A stretch of DNA of 45,569 nt from Candidatus Kaelpia aquatica (GCA_030765335.1 JAVCCU010000020.1:1-45569), one strand, 5' to 3'. Counted from the first letter of the stretch, positions 1-9,427 are shown. Translations and numbers: made by a program. The notes: generated by a model not told the origin, from the letters alone.

Positions 1-1352
1 CCAGCCAATTCTTGCCCTACTATACTACTTGATTGCCATTCCATCGCTCCGCCCGTAGAATAAACAACTGTCGCTGTTTCAACTCCTATAGGGTCTCCTA
101 CTACAACAGTAGCCAATTCTTGCCCTACTATACTACTTGATTGCCATTCCATCGCTCCGCCCGTAGAATAAACAACTGTCGCTGTTTCAACTACAGAAGA
201 GCTCTGTTCTGGGGGGATGTAGCTGTATCTATTATTGTAAAATGTCTCTAACTCCAGGTATTGCTGCATTAACGTTCCATCATCTCCTAAAGTGTTTATT
301 GTTGTATGTATTTCTCCTAACACTTCTCTTATTTCTACCTCCATCGCTTTAATTATATAATTGGCCGAACCAATGCTATCTAACCTATCAATTGTTTCTA
401 TTAAAGAGTTTATAGATATCTCTACATGGTCCATTCTGTTTTCTGCAATATTTAAAACAACCTCTCTTGTATTTTCCACTAAATCGATAAGTTTGAAATA
501 TATCTCATCTGTTTTTTCTGATAAATTGAACATCTCTTCTGCTGTAGTTTCAAAGTATTTAATTTGATCTAAGCAGCTAGGGTCTTCTTTTGATATACCT
601 AAAAAGTTAAAAAACCAGCTTAAACGTACACCACTTAAACTATTTTTTGCTGTAATTAGACTATCAGGACACCAGTTATTTGTTAAAATGTTGAATTCTT
701 CAAACGTACTTATGGCTCTTGACTTAATATCCTCTTTTTCTATATAACTTAAATTTTTCCAGTTCTCCACCTCTTCTGCTAAGCTTTCAGCTAAAACAAT
801 AAAATAATTAAATGCTTCTGGGTCATCAAGTTCTCCTTTGATTAAAGATTCATGCATAGGGGCTGGAACAGATTGCAGCTCTTTTTGAAATTCTATTAAT
901 CTGTTTCTCTGAGCAACAAGTATATTTAGCATAAGTAACTTTGTTACCCGATTAAAGTCCTCTCTAGGTCTTAAAGCATCTATTACTATGTTATAGTCTC
1001 CAATCTTCTGTTCAATAGCAGCATCATAACAAGGGCGTATATCAAGAGGGGTCACTACATATATAGAATCTTTAAAAGATTTTGCATCATTCATAAAGTA
1101 ATCAAAGCTAGCTATAGGTATCAAGCTAATATCTAATTCTGTTTCTAGTAATGCTATTCCGCTATTAACATCAGCGATTCCATAACCATTTACCGGTGTA
1201 TTGTAAACAGATTGTATATTTAATCCTCCTCCAAGTCCTCCCTCATCAAACACTATCTGGGCATTAGAGATTTTTGCAGATGTAAAGATAAAAAGCGTTA
1301 TGCTCAAGAGCGCTTTTCCTGTTGCAATTTTTATTATCTTTTCTCTCTTCAT
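1..1352 (-). CDS. Secreted repeat protein, 3' end beyond the window
   Basis: An open frame begins with ATG at 1352 and runs without a stop to the left edge, giving about 450 residues. The N-terminus (MKREKIIKIATGKALLSI..., hydrophobic to about residue 25, then SAKISNAQ) looks like a Sec signal peptide, so the product is probably exported. The next 350 residues are mostly helical and charged, with no family I recognise. From about residue 385 the protein enters 36-residue tandem repeats rich in Val, Thr, Ser and Gly (for example TATVVYSTGGAMEWQ). These continue to the edge, so the true length is unknown. It has its own near-consensus promoter and is not part of the upstream operon. An adhesin or other surface protein is likely by architecture, but the function is unknown. 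Confidence 0.85.
   Translation of the reverse strand, partial: MKREKIIKIATGKALLSITLFIFTSAKISNAQIVFDEGGLGGGLNIQSVYNTPVNGYGIADVNSGIALLETELDISLIPIASFDYFMNDAKSFKDSIYVVTPLDIRPCYDAAIEQKIGDYNIVIDALRPREDFNRVTKLLMLNILVAQRNRLIEFQKELQSVPAPMHESLIKGELDDPEAFNYFIVLAESLAEEVENWKNLSYIEKEDIKSRAISTFEEFNILTNNWCPDSLITAKNSLSGVRLSWFFNFLGISKEDPSCLDQIKYFETTAEEMFNLSEKTDEIYFKLIDLVENTREVVLNIAENRMDHVEISINSLIETIDRLDSIGSANYIIKAMEVEIREVLGEIHTTINTLGDDGTLMQQYLELETFYNNRYSYIPPEQSSSVVETATVVYSTGGAMEWQSSSIVGQELATVVVGDPIGVETATVVYSTGGAMEWQSSSIVGQELA
3..192 (-). repeat. 108-bp in-frame tandem repeat
   Basis: Bases 3-84 and 111-192 are identical over 82 bp at an offset of 108 bp, which is 36 codons. The identical block encodes VETATVV...GQELA. 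The 26-bp joint between the copies encodes TVVVGDPIG. Further copies may lie beyond the left edge. The perfect identity implies recent duplication or gene conversion. Confidence 0.95.
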
Positions 1353-1368
1353 CTTTCTGCCTGTAATA

Positions 1369-1397
1369 TTTATACCACATAAGCAACTAAATGTCAA
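1369..1397 (-). promoter_or_regulatory. Near-consensus sigma-70 promoter of the repeat protein
   Basis: Read on the minus strand, TTGACA (1397-1392) is followed by a 17-base spacer and TATAAA (1374-1369). This is a perfect -35, ideal spacing and a 5/6 -10. The predicted transcript starts about 10 bases before the ATG at 1352. It shows that the left-edge gene is transcribed separately from the LOG/rho operon. Confidence 0.75.
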
Positions 1398-1498
1398 ACT
1401 ATGACAAAAGTTTTTTTAAAACTATTATAAAGTTGCACAATCAATGCTAAGTTATTGCAAATAAATAGTTTATATTGTTAGAATTGTTGGGACAAGAA

Positions 1499-2143
1499 TT
1501 ACTTATAAAATTTTTTAATTATCTTAAGTGCCTCTTCCCCATTTTCAACAAGATGAAAGATGGCTAGATCTTTCTTCTCTATCATATCTTCTTTGAGTAA
1601 TTTGTCTTCTATCCAGCCTATTACACCACCCCAAAACTCTTTAGATATGAGTATTACAGGAAGCTTATCTATTCTTTCAGTTTGAATTAATGCTAGGAAT
1701 TCAAAAAGTTCATCTAGAGTACCATAGCCTCCTGGAAAGATAAGAACAGCTTTAGAATATTTTGCAAACATAACTTTTCTACAGAAGAAATATCTGAACT
1801 CAACAGGTGTCTGAACATATTTATTGCATTTCTGCTGACTGGGAAGGAGAATGTTAAGCCCAATGGATGGCCCTCCTGCTTTAGATGCTCCTTTATTAGC
1901 TGCTTCCATTATTCCTGGGCCAGCTCCTGTTATAATAGAGTATCCTTTCTTTGTAAACAGATAGGCAGTCTCCTCAGCCAATTTATAATATCTATTACTT
2001 GGCTTTAGTCTTGCAGAGCCAAATATTGCAACTCCTTTCTTAATCTCAGAGAGAGTTTCAAATCCGTCAACAAACTCACTCATTATTCTGAATATTCGCC
2101 AAGGATCTTCTTTTGTAAAATGACCTCTTTCAATATCTTCCAT
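1499..2143 (-). CDS. LOG-family protein (TIGR00730), putative nucleoside-monophosphate phosphoribohydrolase
   Basis: The 214-residue protein has the Rossmann-like LOG fold. It shows a GSAR motif near residue 42, TGAGPGIMEAANKGA near 72-87, and the family signature PGGYGTLDE at 137-145, which carries the active-site Glu. LOG proteins hydrolyse the N-glycosidic bond of nucleoside 5'-monophosphates such as AMP or cytokinin ribotides; many were once mislabelled lysine decarboxylases. A good ribosome site (AAAGGAGA) lies just before the ATG. The gene is last in the run polA-glgA-coaE-rho-LOG, 12 bases after rho. Family assignment is secure; the in vivo substrate is unknown. Confidence 0.85.
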   Translation of the reverse strand: MEDIERGHFTKEDPWRIFRIMSEFVDGFETLSEIKKGVAIFGSARLKPSNRYYKLAEETAYLFTKKGYSIITGAGPGIMEAANKGASKAGGPSIGLNILLPSQQKCNKYVQTPVEFRYFFCRKVMFAKYSKAVLIFPGGYGTLDELFEFLALIQTERIDKLPVILISKEFWGGVIGWIEDKLLKEDMIEKKDLAIFHLVENGEEALKIIKKFYK

Positions 2144-2155
2144 ACTTATCTCCTT

Positions 2156-3568
2156 TTATAGAGTAGATTCAGATGATTCTACGGCATCGATATTCAACCC
2201 TAAGAGGAATTCAACATTATTCTTAGCCTTATTCATTTTAGCCATTAATGTTTTCATTGCCTCTTCATTATTTACATCATGCAGCACCCGCCTTAAGACC
2301 CAGATTCTTTTTAATTCATCAGGATCAAGAAGCAGGTCTTCACGTCTTGTGGCGGACCTTCTAATGTCTATTGCAGGATAGATTCTCTTTTGGAATAGAT
2401 TTCTGTCGAGTTGAAGCTCCATATTTCCAGTTCCTTTAAACTCTTCAAAGATAACATCATCCATCCTACTACCTGTATCAACAAGCGCAGTTGCAAGTAT
2501 TGTCAAAGAACCTCCGTCTTCAATATTTCTCGCTGCACCAAAGAACTTCTTAGGTCTATCTAGGGCTCCGGAATCAATGCCACCTGTTAGAACCTTTCCG
2601 CTGTGAGGTGCTATTGTATTGTACGCACGGGCTAAACGGGTCATACTGTCAAGTAATATCACAACGTTTTTCCCGGACTCTACAAGCCTTTTGGCTTTCT
2701 CCATTGCAATTTCTGCAACCTGAATATGGCGCTCTGCTGGCTCATCGAAAGTTGACCCTATTACCTCACCTTTTACAGAACGCTCCATATCGGTAACCTC
2801 TTCAGGTCTCTCCCCTATTAGTAATATAATGGAAATCACCTCGGGATAGTTTGCACTTATTGCATTGGCTATTTTCTGCAATATTACTGTCTTTCCGCTA
2901 TAAGGCGGTGCCACTATTAGTCCACGCTGACCTTTTCCTATAGGGGAAATTAAGTCGATAATCCGCGTTGTTATCTCGCTGGGATCGGTCTCAAGCAGGA
3001 ATCGTTCGTTTGGATACAAAGGAGTAAGATTATCAAATGGTATTCTATAAGCACTATCATCGGCATTCTGATGATTTATCCCCTCTACTTTAAGGAGGGC
3101 AAAGTATTTTTCTCCGTCTTTAGGCGGGCGAACCTGACCGGATACGGTATCACCGGTTCTAAGACCAAACCTTCTTATCTGAGAAGGAGAGATGTAAATA
3201 TCATCAGGTGAAGGAAGATAACTGTAATTAGGAGACCTTAAGAAGCCGAATCCATCCGGCAATACCTCAAGTACGCCTTCGCCGGAGACTTCACCTTCTC
3301 GCATAGCTTTTGTCTTTATGATCTTAAATATTAAATCCTGTTTTTTAAGACCCGATATCCCGTTTACCTTTAAACCTTTTGCTAGGCTGAAGAGATCCGG
3401 CATTCCCATATGCTGCAGTTGTGCTATATCTAGCTTATTGTTCTTAGGAGACGGCTTTCTCTCTATGCCTTGAGCCTCCTTGCTCTCATTCTCTTGTTTT
3501 TGGGTCTCTACCTTCTCAGGCTGCTTAACTTCTTCTGCTTTTAATTCTTCTGAAGATTTTTTCGACAT
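2156..3568 (-). CDS. rho: Transcription termination factor Rho
   Basis: This is the hexameric RNA-dependent ATPase that ends transcription. In order, the 470 residues contain a charged Lys/Glu/Gln tail (1-45), a Rho N-terminal helical domain (about 46-88), a cold-shock-like RNA-binding domain (about 94-165, with DGFGFLRS) and the RecA-type motor. The P-loop is APPYSGKT (220-227). Walker B is [16 protein letters not shown], and the secondary RNA loop is conserved ([11 protein letters not shown]). The P-loop is unusual: the family's usual P-K-A-G-K-T reads P-Y-S-G-K-T here. The start overlaps coaE by 44 bases, but a strong ribosome site supports it. Confidence 0.97.
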   Translation of the reverse strand: MSKKSSEELKAEEVKQPEKVETQKQENESKEAQGIERKPSPKNNKLDIAQLQHMGMPDLFSLAKGLKVNGISGLKKQDLIFKIIKTKAMREGEVSGEGVLEVLPDGFGFLRSPNYSYLPSPDDIYISPSQIRRFGLRTGDTVSGQVRPPKDGEKYFALLKVEGINHQNADDSAYRIPFDNLTPLYPNERFLLETDPSEITTRIIDLISPIGKGQRGLIVAPPYSGKTVILQKIANAISANYPEVISIILLIGERPEEVTDMERSVKGEVIGSTFDEPAERHIQVAEIAMEKAKRLVESGKNVVILLDSMTRLARAYNTIAPHSGKVLTGGIDSGALDRPKKFFGAARNIEDGGSLTILATALVDTGSRMDDVIFEEFKGTGNMELQLDRNLFQKRIYPAIDIRRSATRREDLLLDPDELKRIWVLRRVLHDVNNEEAMKTLMAKMNKAKNNVEFLLGLNIDAVESSESTL

Positions 3569-4124
3569 TTTCTTTCACCTTCCTTTTTTCTTTTGAGTTG
3601 TTATCTATTACAATATCTGCTAATCGTTCTTTCTCTTTTATTGGTATAAGGTAAGAAGCTCTTTTTTTAGCCTCTTCCCAGTTCATTCTGCCTTCAAGCC
3701 GTCTCTTTCTTAATCTAGTATCAGCCTTAATAAGTATTATAAAGTCAGAATCTTTATCAAGTTTAGATTCAAAGAGCAACGGTGCATCGATTACACAATA
3801 GTCGGATCTACTTTCAGCTATTATTTCTTTAGTTTTTTTCAATATATAAGGATGCGTTATATCAATGAGCCTTTGCCAGCTGACCCTGTCTTTAAATGCT
3901 CTATCTGCCAGCATCTTAGGATTGATTCCATTATCTTGAAGCAGATTTCTTCCAAATTTTTTTTCAATTAGGGATTTGACTTCATCAAACTTTAGAATCT
4001 CATGAGCTATTGCATCCGTGTAAACTGGGTGGGCACCATGCTTTTCAAATTCTTCTGCATAAGTAGTTTTGCCTGCCCCTATTTCACCAGTTATTGCTAT
4101 TATTATTTTACTTGATTTAGGCAT
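3525..4124 (-). CDS. coaE: Dephospho-CoA kinase
   Basis: CoaE phosphorylates the 3'-hydroxyl of dephospho-CoA, the last step of coenzyme A synthesis, in the cytoplasm. The 199-residue length is typical. The P-loop GEIGAGKT is at 13-20, and the substrate-binding segment has the family pattern [10 protein letters not shown] at about 116-125. Its start overlaps the end of glgA by 8 bases and its end overlaps rho by 44, so it is almost certainly translated from the polA-glgA-coaE-rho message. Confidence 0.93.
   Translation of the reverse strand: MPKSSKIIIAITGEIGAGKTTYAEEFEKHGAHPVYTDAIAHEILKFDEVKSLIEKKFGRNLLQDNGINPKMLADRAFKDRVSWQRLIDITHPYILKKTKEIIAESRSDYCVIDAPLLFESKLDKDSDFIILIKADTRLRKRRLEGRMNWEEAKKRASYLIPIKEKERLADIVIDNNSKEKRKVKENVEKIFRRIKSRRS
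3575..3583 (-). promoter_or_regulatory. Ribosome binding site fixing the rho start
   Basis: GGAAGGTGA lies six bases before the ATG at 3568, inside the end of coaE. It justifies the 44-base overlap between the two genes. Confidence 0.65.
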
Positions 4125-5526
4125 CTCTTTTCAAGCTTTTTATTGTATCTCTGTAAATATTTTCATAATCTTTAGCTGAATGCTTCCAAGAGTAGTCAGC
4201 TTTTACTGCTCTTTTCTGGATGTTTCTCCATGCTCTACGGTCTTTATAGACGTCCAGCGCTCTCTCTAGAGCATCAAGAAAATCTTTACTTCTATAGTCT
4301 TCAAAGAGAAAACCTGTTCCATGGGCTTTATCTTCAGTGTAATCGGTTATAGTATCAGCTAGCCCCCCGGTCTTTCTAGCTAGAGGTAGAGTTGCATATC
4401 TATAGCTTATAAGCTGGCCTAAGCCGCAGGGCTCAAACTTAGAAGGCATGAGAAATATATCGGCTGCTGCATATATTTTTTTTGCCAAAGTAGAGTCAAA
4501 TTTTATGTTTATTGAAATTTTAAGAGGGTATTTTTTAGATATCTCCATCATTACGTCTTGATACTTTTTCTCTCCTTCACCTAATACTATTAGCTGAAGA
4601 TCTTCTTCGCATATCTCATCTATCGATTCAACTATTAAATCCCAGCCTTTCTGGTCTGTCAGCCTGCCTATTGCAGCTATTAGCGGGATATCTCGGCCTA
4701 TCTCCAGGCCCATCTCTGTTTGAAGATGTTGCTTGTTGATAGATTTCTTATTTAGGGAGTTGATGTCGAAATTTTGGGGTATTTGAGGGTCGCTACTTGG
4801 ATCCCAACACAAATAGTCGATACCGTTTATTATACCGCTGATATTTTCCTTGCGCGAGCTTAATACATCTTGAAGTCCAAATCCATATTCATCGCCCTGT
4901 ATCTCCTCTGCATATCTAGGGCTTACTGTTGTAATATGGTCCGCAAATATAAGGGCTCCCTTCATAAGGTTTATCTTTTCATAGTGCTTAAGTCCTTTAG
5001 CAGGATTAAATAACTCAGGACTCAATCCCGTCTCACTCCACTGGGAAGCTTTAAATATACCCTGATAGGCAAGATTGTGGATTGTAAATACTGTCTTTGT
5101 ATCTTTAAAAAATTCATCCTCTGCATAGATTGTCTTAAGATATACTGGTATAAGGGCTGTCTCCCAATCGTTGGCATGGATGATATCCGGTTTAAAACCC
5201 TCTCTTTTAATCCTGCCAAGCGTCTCTTTACAGAAATAAGCAAATCGCTCCATGTTGTCGGGGTAGTCACCTTCGGGCGTAGAGTAGATATACTCTCTTT
5301 TGTAGTAATTGTCATTTTCTATAAAATAGAGCGGAACAGAATTGCTCAACATGGTTTGATCTGCTTTTATGTCTATTCCTTTATATTTAGGCATGATTAC
5401 CCTAATATCTAAACCCATCTCTTTAAGGACAGGCGGAAGCGATCCTGCTATATCTGCTAATCCGCCTGTCTTGGCGTAAGGCGTGACCTCTGTTGAAACA
5501 AATAACACTTTTGATCTCTTAGGCAT
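4117..5526 (-). CDS. glgA: Glycogen (ADP-glucose) synthase, GT5
   Basis: GlgA transfers glucose from ADP-glucose to a growing alpha-1,4-glucan. The 469-residue length is usual for bacterial enzymes. The N-terminal KTGGL motif (19-23), which binds the nucleotide sugar, is present. The C-terminal GT-B half carries SKFEPCGLGQL and a second KTGGLAD. A ribosome site AAAGGAA precedes the ATG. It sits 13 bases after polA and overlaps coaE, an unusual insertion of a storage-polymer gene between a DNA polymerase and a cofactor gene. No glgB, glgC or glgP is in the window. Confidence 0.94.
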   Translation of the reverse strand: MPKRSKVLFVSTEVTPYAKTGGLADIAGSLPPVLKEMGLDIRVIMPKYKGIDIKADQTMLSNSVPLYFIENDNYYKREYIYSTPEGDYPDNMERFAYFCKETLGRIKREGFKPDIIHANDWETALIPVYLKTIYAEDEFFKDTKTVFTIHNLAYQGIFKASQWSETGLSPELFNPAKGLKHYEKINLMKGALIFADHITTVSPRYAEEIQGDEYGFGLQDVLSSRKENISGIINGIDYLCWDPSSDPQIPQNFDINSLNKKSINKQHLQTEMGLEIGRDIPLIAAIGRLTDQKGWDLIVESIDEICEEDLQLIVLGEGEKKYQDVMMEISKKYPLKISINIKFDSTLAKKIYAAADIFLMPSKFEPCGLGQLISYRYATLPLARKTGGLADTITDYTEDKAHGTGFLFEDYRSKDFLDALERALDVYKDRRAWRNIQKRAVKADYSWKHSAKDYENIYRDTIKSLKRDA

Positions 5527-5539
5527 ATATTCCTTTAAT

Positions 5540-8140
5540 TCAGCTTTTAAGATCTAGCCAGCTAGAGCCTGTTGATATATTTGCTTTTAACGGGATATCT
5601 AAAGCAAGAGCATTCTCCATATTGTCCTGTATGATGCTGCGAGCTCTCTTTAAATCCTCTTCTCTAACTTCATAGAGCAATTCATCATGTATCTGAAGAA
5701 GAAGTCTGGCATCTACCTCTTCTCTCTCTAAATTCTCTTGGGTCTTTAGCATAACTTTTTTTATAAGGTCAGCCGAGCTGCCCTGAATGGGGGTATTTAT
5801 CGCTATTCTCTCTCCAAATTCGCGTATATTTACAATATCTGAGTTTATCTCTGGTATATAACGTATTCTTTTAAAGAGCGTCTCTGTAGAGTTGGACTTG
5901 CGAGCCCTTTTTATCTCACGCTGAATATATTTCTTAACGCCGGGGTAGAGCTTAAAATAGGCATCTATGAAATCAGAGGATTCGTCGATGCCTGAGTTTA
6001 ACTGCTTTGAAAGCCCGTAGGGAGAGATTCCGTATATGATGCCGAAATTTACTGTCTTGGCCATGGAACGCATCTTGGGCGTGACGTTTTTCTCTGCTAC
6101 TTCAAACATCAATGAGGCGGTCTGTTTGTGAATGTCCTTATTCTCCTTAAAGCCTTTTATCAGATTTTCATCTCCTGAGAGATGGGCAAGTATTCTTAGC
6201 TCAATCTGAGAATAGTCTGCAGATATAAACAGATAGCCTTTAGAGGGTATGAATGCAGCTCTTATCTGCTTACCCAGATCAGAGCGTATTGGAATATTTT
6301 GCAAGTTCGGCTTAGAGCAGCTCAAGCGTCCTGTCTGTGTGATCGCTTGATTGAATGAAGTGTGAATCTTGCCGTCATCAGATATGTTTTTAAGCAGCCC
6401 TTCTATGTAGGTGCTTTTTATCTTACTTAGCTCACGAAATTTAAGGATATGATCTGCTATTGGATGGAGATGCTTAAGTTTCTGCAGCGACTCCTCATCT
6501 GTCGAAGGCCCAGTCTTACCCTTTTTGACCGGCTTTAAATTGAACTTATCATATAGAATCTCCCGAAGCTGCTTAGGAGAGTTAAGGTTGAACTTTTCTC
6601 CTGCTATCCCATAGATATCTTTGGTGATTGAAGATAGCCTTTTGTTGTAATCTTCAAGCAGGTTCTCCAGGTACTCTCTGTCTACATTTATGCCTCTCAC
6701 TTCCATCTTTGAGAGTAAGAATATCAGCGGTTCTTCTATTTCATAGTATAGCTTACTAAGGCCAAGGGTTTTTATTCTTTTCTTTAAGTGGGGATAGAGT
6801 TCTCTAAATGCATATACAGCTGCTATGTTTTTTTTAAGAACATCGTATCCTTTTTGCTCAGACTCTATTAAAAGAGCTGAGAGATTGGTGGCGTTTTTAA
6901 GGTAGTTCAATACTATTTTAAATAACTCATATTTTTGCCAAGATGGATTAAGCAGATAAGATGCTATTCTAACATCAAATCCGGGGCCTTTGAGTTCGAT
7001 ATTATAATCTTTAAGTTTTTTAGACAAGCCTTTTATCCCGTAAGATATTTTTTCAATCTTGGAATTAGAAAAGATGCTGTTTAAAGCCTCCCTGTTTTCT
7101 TCGATCAGGCCTTGAGGTATGACTGATATAGATTTTGCCGTAGATATTAAAAGAGAGGACTCTCTTTTCTCTCCTCTCTCTGCTATATGGAAGCTGAAAT
7201 AACTCTCGGATTCTATACTTTTAATCAAGGCCGATAACTCTTTAGCATCCTTAACCTCTCTATGTTTAGGTAATTGCAGAGGCTTTACTGCTAAGAGAAG
7301 TTCTTTTGTTAGATTATTAAACTCCAGCTTTTCAAGTTGAGGTACTAACTCTTCATAGTGAGGCACGGTCTTCTTCATAGCCTTAAAATCTATTTTAAAA
7401 TCGACATCACTCCTAAGAAGAGTGAGTTTTTTACTTAATAGAAGCTGGGCCTTGTTCTCCCCTATGAGCTCTCTTGTCTTATCAGGCAAACTCTCTATCT
7501 TTTTCAGCAGCTCTTCCACTGAACCGTACCGAGATATTAATTTTTGAGCTGCTATCTCACCAATTCCCGGAACACCAGGGATGTTATCTGTCTGGTCACC
7601 CTTTAGAGCCAGAAAATCTGCAAACATATTTGGTGTTATAGAATAGACTTTTTTGATAGTATCTACATCAAGGTAAATATCTTTCTTGGGTTCATATACC
7701 TCTATATTTTCATCTATTGCCTGAATAACATCTTTGTCAGAACTTACTATGTAAGACTTTAACCCTTCTCTTTTGGATTTTTTTGCCAATGTTGCCAATA
7801 CATCATCCGCTTCATATCCTTCTATCTCAAAAAGAGTTATCCCATAGGCCCTAAGAACATCTTTTAGTATTGGGAACTGTCTTATTAAGTCCTCTGGCGT
7901 AGGCTTCCTCGTTGCTTTATAATCACCGTAGATATCTTTTCTAAAACTTGGTTTTTTATGGTCAAATGCAACCGCAATATAATCAGGGTTCTTCTCTTCC
8001 ATTATCTTTCTCAGCATGATTAAAAATCCGTAAATAGCATTTGTTGGAAGCCCTCTGGAGTTCGAGAGCCTAGGCAACGCATAGTAAGCCCTGTAAACAT
8101 AATTACTACCATCGATTAAGTAGATTGTTTTAGGATTCAT
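5540..8140 (-). CDS. polA: DNA polymerase I, proofreading site apparently lost
   Basis: PolA fills gaps and removes RNA primers in repair and lagging-strand synthesis. The 866 residues hold an intact N-terminal 5'-3' nuclease (1 to about 285, with VAFD, EGYEADD, SSDKD and GDQTDNIPGVPGIG). A shrunken 3'-5' exonuclease-like region follows (about 300-480), then a complete polymerase with motif A DYSQIELRI (about 643-651), motif B RSMAKTVNFGIIYG (about 692-705) and motif C HDE (about 818-820). In the middle domain the usual D-x-E of Exo I aligns with H318-I-A320, and the Exo II Asp is also missing. Proofreading is therefore probably absent, as in Taq-type enzymes. Confidence 0.97.
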   Translation of the reverse strand: MNPKTIYLIDGSNYVYRAYYALPRLSNSRGLPTNAIYGFLIMLRKIMEEKNPDYIAVAFDHKKPSFRKDIYGDYKATRKPTPEDLIRQFPILKDVLRAYGITLFEIEGYEADDVLATLAKKSKREGLKSYIVSSDKDVIQAIDENIEVYEPKKDIYLDVDTIKKVYSITPNMFADFLALKGDQTDNIPGVPGIGEIAAQKLISRYGSVEELLKKIESLPDKTRELIGENKAQLLLSKKLTLLRSDVDFKIDFKAMKKTVPHYEELVPQLEKLEFNNLTKELLLAVKPLQLPKHREVKDAKELSALIKSIESESYFSFHIAERGEKRESSLLISTAKSISVIPQGLIEENREALNSIFSNSKIEKISYGIKGLSKKLKDYNIELKGPGFDVRIASYLLNPSWQKYELFKIVLNYLKNATNLSALLIESEQKGYDVLKKNIAAVYAFRELYPHLKKRIKTLGLSKLYYEIEEPLIFLLSKMEVRGINVDREYLENLLEDYNKRLSSITKDIYGIAGEKFNLNSPKQLREILYDKFNLKPVKKGKTGPSTDEESLQKLKHLHPIADHILKFRELSKIKSTYIEGLLKNISDDGKIHTSFNQAITQTGRLSCSKPNLQNIPIRSDLGKQIRAAFIPSKGYLFISADYSQIELRILAHLSGDENLIKGFKENKDIHKQTASLMFEVAEKNVTPKMRSMAKTVNFGIIYGISPYGLSKQLNSGIDESSDFIDAYFKLYPGVKKYIQREIKRARKSNSTETLFKRIRYIPEINSDIVNIREFGERIAINTPIQGSSADLIKKVMLKTQENLEREEVDARLLLQIHDELLYEVREEDLKRARSIIQDNMENALALDIPLKANISTGSSWLDLKS

Positions 8141-8164
8141 ATTTTAACAACGGTGAGGTCAGAA

Positions 8165-8953
8165 TTAATTTTGCCTGGGAACCAACTCGATAATTTTCTC
8201 TAACTCCTGCTTGGCCTTGACATAATCGCCTGATTCAATATAATCATTTCCATTTTTGCAGTAGATATTGATCCGGCTTATAATGTGCTTTTTCTCTGCC
8301 TCCTTATAACTCTTTTGATAACTTTTATTTTCTGGAAATAGCATTGCTGCCTGCTTCAGATCGTCATAGGCATTCTCATAGAGGCCTTTCTTGAGATAGT
8401 ATATACCTTTTTGATAATGTTTAGCAGCAAGTACTTTATTTGTCTCTTTCTGCTCCTGCATTCTGTTTGCAACTTCGCGCGCCAGCACTCTGGCTTCTGT
8501 CTCCCTTGCTTGCTCCGGGGCATATTTCCAAAGCTTCTGCCAAGCTCTTTTTGTCCAAGAACTGTTCTTACTGCCTAACTCAACTCTCTTGATAAAATGC
8601 GGCAGGGCTTTATCTATCTCGTTTATACGCTCATATAACAGAGCAAGGTTCATATGTGCTTCTGCAAAATCAGGGTTTACCTGAATTGCTTTCAGGTATG
8701 CTTCTTGGGCCTTATTTAAGAAACCTTTTATCTCATAAATTATTCCTGCATCATTATGAGGTATGGCGTAGAATGGATCTAATGCAGCGGCTTTTCTATA
8801 GTAGACCAAAGCCATCTCTATATCTCCAGACTGCTGCGCTTTATATCCTTCCGCCCTGTAGGTTCTAGACTCTTCTACAAATTCATCTCCACCAAAAACT
8901 ATATTACCTAACAGGATAAATGTTACTACAAGAAGTATGCCTGGTTTAATCAT
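8165..8953 (-). CDS. Exported TPR protein
   Basis: The 262-residue protein has an N-terminal signal segment (MIKPGILLVVTFILLGNIVFG) followed by tetratricopeptide-like helical pairs. Clear copies run from about residue 30 to 130 (YYRKAAALDPFYAIPHNDAG, then AYLKAIQVNPDFAEAHMNLA). More degenerate ones lie near 175-262. TPR arrays bind partner proteins. It is three bases downstream of a TPR lipoprotein with similar repeats, so the two look like paralogues working on the same envelope structure. No enzyme domain is visible. Confidence 0.8.
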   Translation of the reverse strand: MIKPGILLVVTFILLGNIVFGGDEFVEESRTYRAEGYKAQQSGDIEMALVYYRKAAALDPFYAIPHNDAGIIYEIKGFLNKAQEAYLKAIQVNPDFAEAHMNLALLYERINEIDKALPHFIKRVELGSKNSSWTKRAWQKLWKYAPEQARETEARVLAREVANRMQEQKETNKVLAAKHYQKGIYYLKKGLYENAYDDLKQAAMLFPENKSYQKSYKEAEKKHIISRINIYCKNGNDYIESGDYVKAKQELEKIIELVPRQN

Positions 8954-8956
8954 TCC

Positions 8957-9427
8957 CTATCTCTCCAAATCCATAGATTCATAGTACTCTATTCTCTGCC
9001 TTGCCTTCCAGGCCCAAGGATCATCTTTCTCTTTAGCCAAACTTACTCTCTGTTTATAGTAGAATATTGCATCACTTACTATTCCCATTTTCTCATACAA
9101 GCGTCCAAGATTAAAGTAAGAAGCCAGAAAATCCTTATCTACCTCTATTGCTTTTTTGTAGCTATCCTCAGCAAGAGTATATAGTTTTTGTCTCTCATAT
9201 GCAATAGCTAGATCATTGTGCATCTTTACATTGTAGGGGTCGAGATAGGCTGCTTTTTTGTAATAACTTATAGCTTTTTTCCAATCGTTCTTATCTTGAG
9301 CATCTCTTCCGTTTTTTTGATAGTTAAAAGCCTCCTCTTGGATCATTGTCTCTGTTCTATAGTTTTTACTGCATCCAAAATTAAATAGAACAGTTGATAG
9401 GATTATAAACACTGATAAGAACTTCAT
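8957..9427 (-). CDS. TPR lipoprotein
   Basis: The 156-residue protein begins with a lipoprotein signal ending in F-N-F-G-C, with lipidation expected at Cys19. At least two TPR units follow (about residues 35-110), including KAAYLDPYNVKMHNDLAIAY and KAIEVDKDFLASYFNLGRLY. It should be membrane-anchored and face the periplasm. It closely resembles the N-terminal half of the next gene's product. Its role is probably as a scaffold or adaptor; no specific function can be assigned. Confidence 0.8.
   Translation of the reverse strand: MKFLSVFIILSTVLFNFGCSKNYRTETMIQEEAFNYQKNGRDAQDKNDWKKAISYYKKAAYLDPYNVKMHNDLAIAYERQKLYTLAEDSYKKAIEVDKDFLASYFNLGRLYEKMGIVSDAIFYYKQRVSLAKEKDDPWAWKARQRIEYYESMDLER

Noticed and set aside
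3-192. Possible CRISPR array
   Set aside because: The two identical units lie in an open frame at a spacing of 108 bases (36 codons). They lack the short-repeat and unique-spacer layout, and no cas genes are near.
361-567. Plus-strand frame of 68 codons
   Set aside because: It is antisense to the left-edge secreted-protein gene, which has a promoter, a signal peptide and a long continuous frame.
1353-1498. Rho-independent terminator after the LOG gene
   Set aside because: Only short AT-only inverted repeats are present (such as AGTTTT...AAAACT). There is no GC stem followed by a T run on the coding strand.
5077-5412. Plus-strand frame of 111 codons and a minus-strand frame at 5022-5315
   Set aside because: Both lie inside glgA, whose own frame carries the conserved motifs. 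Neither has a ribosome site or recognisable product.
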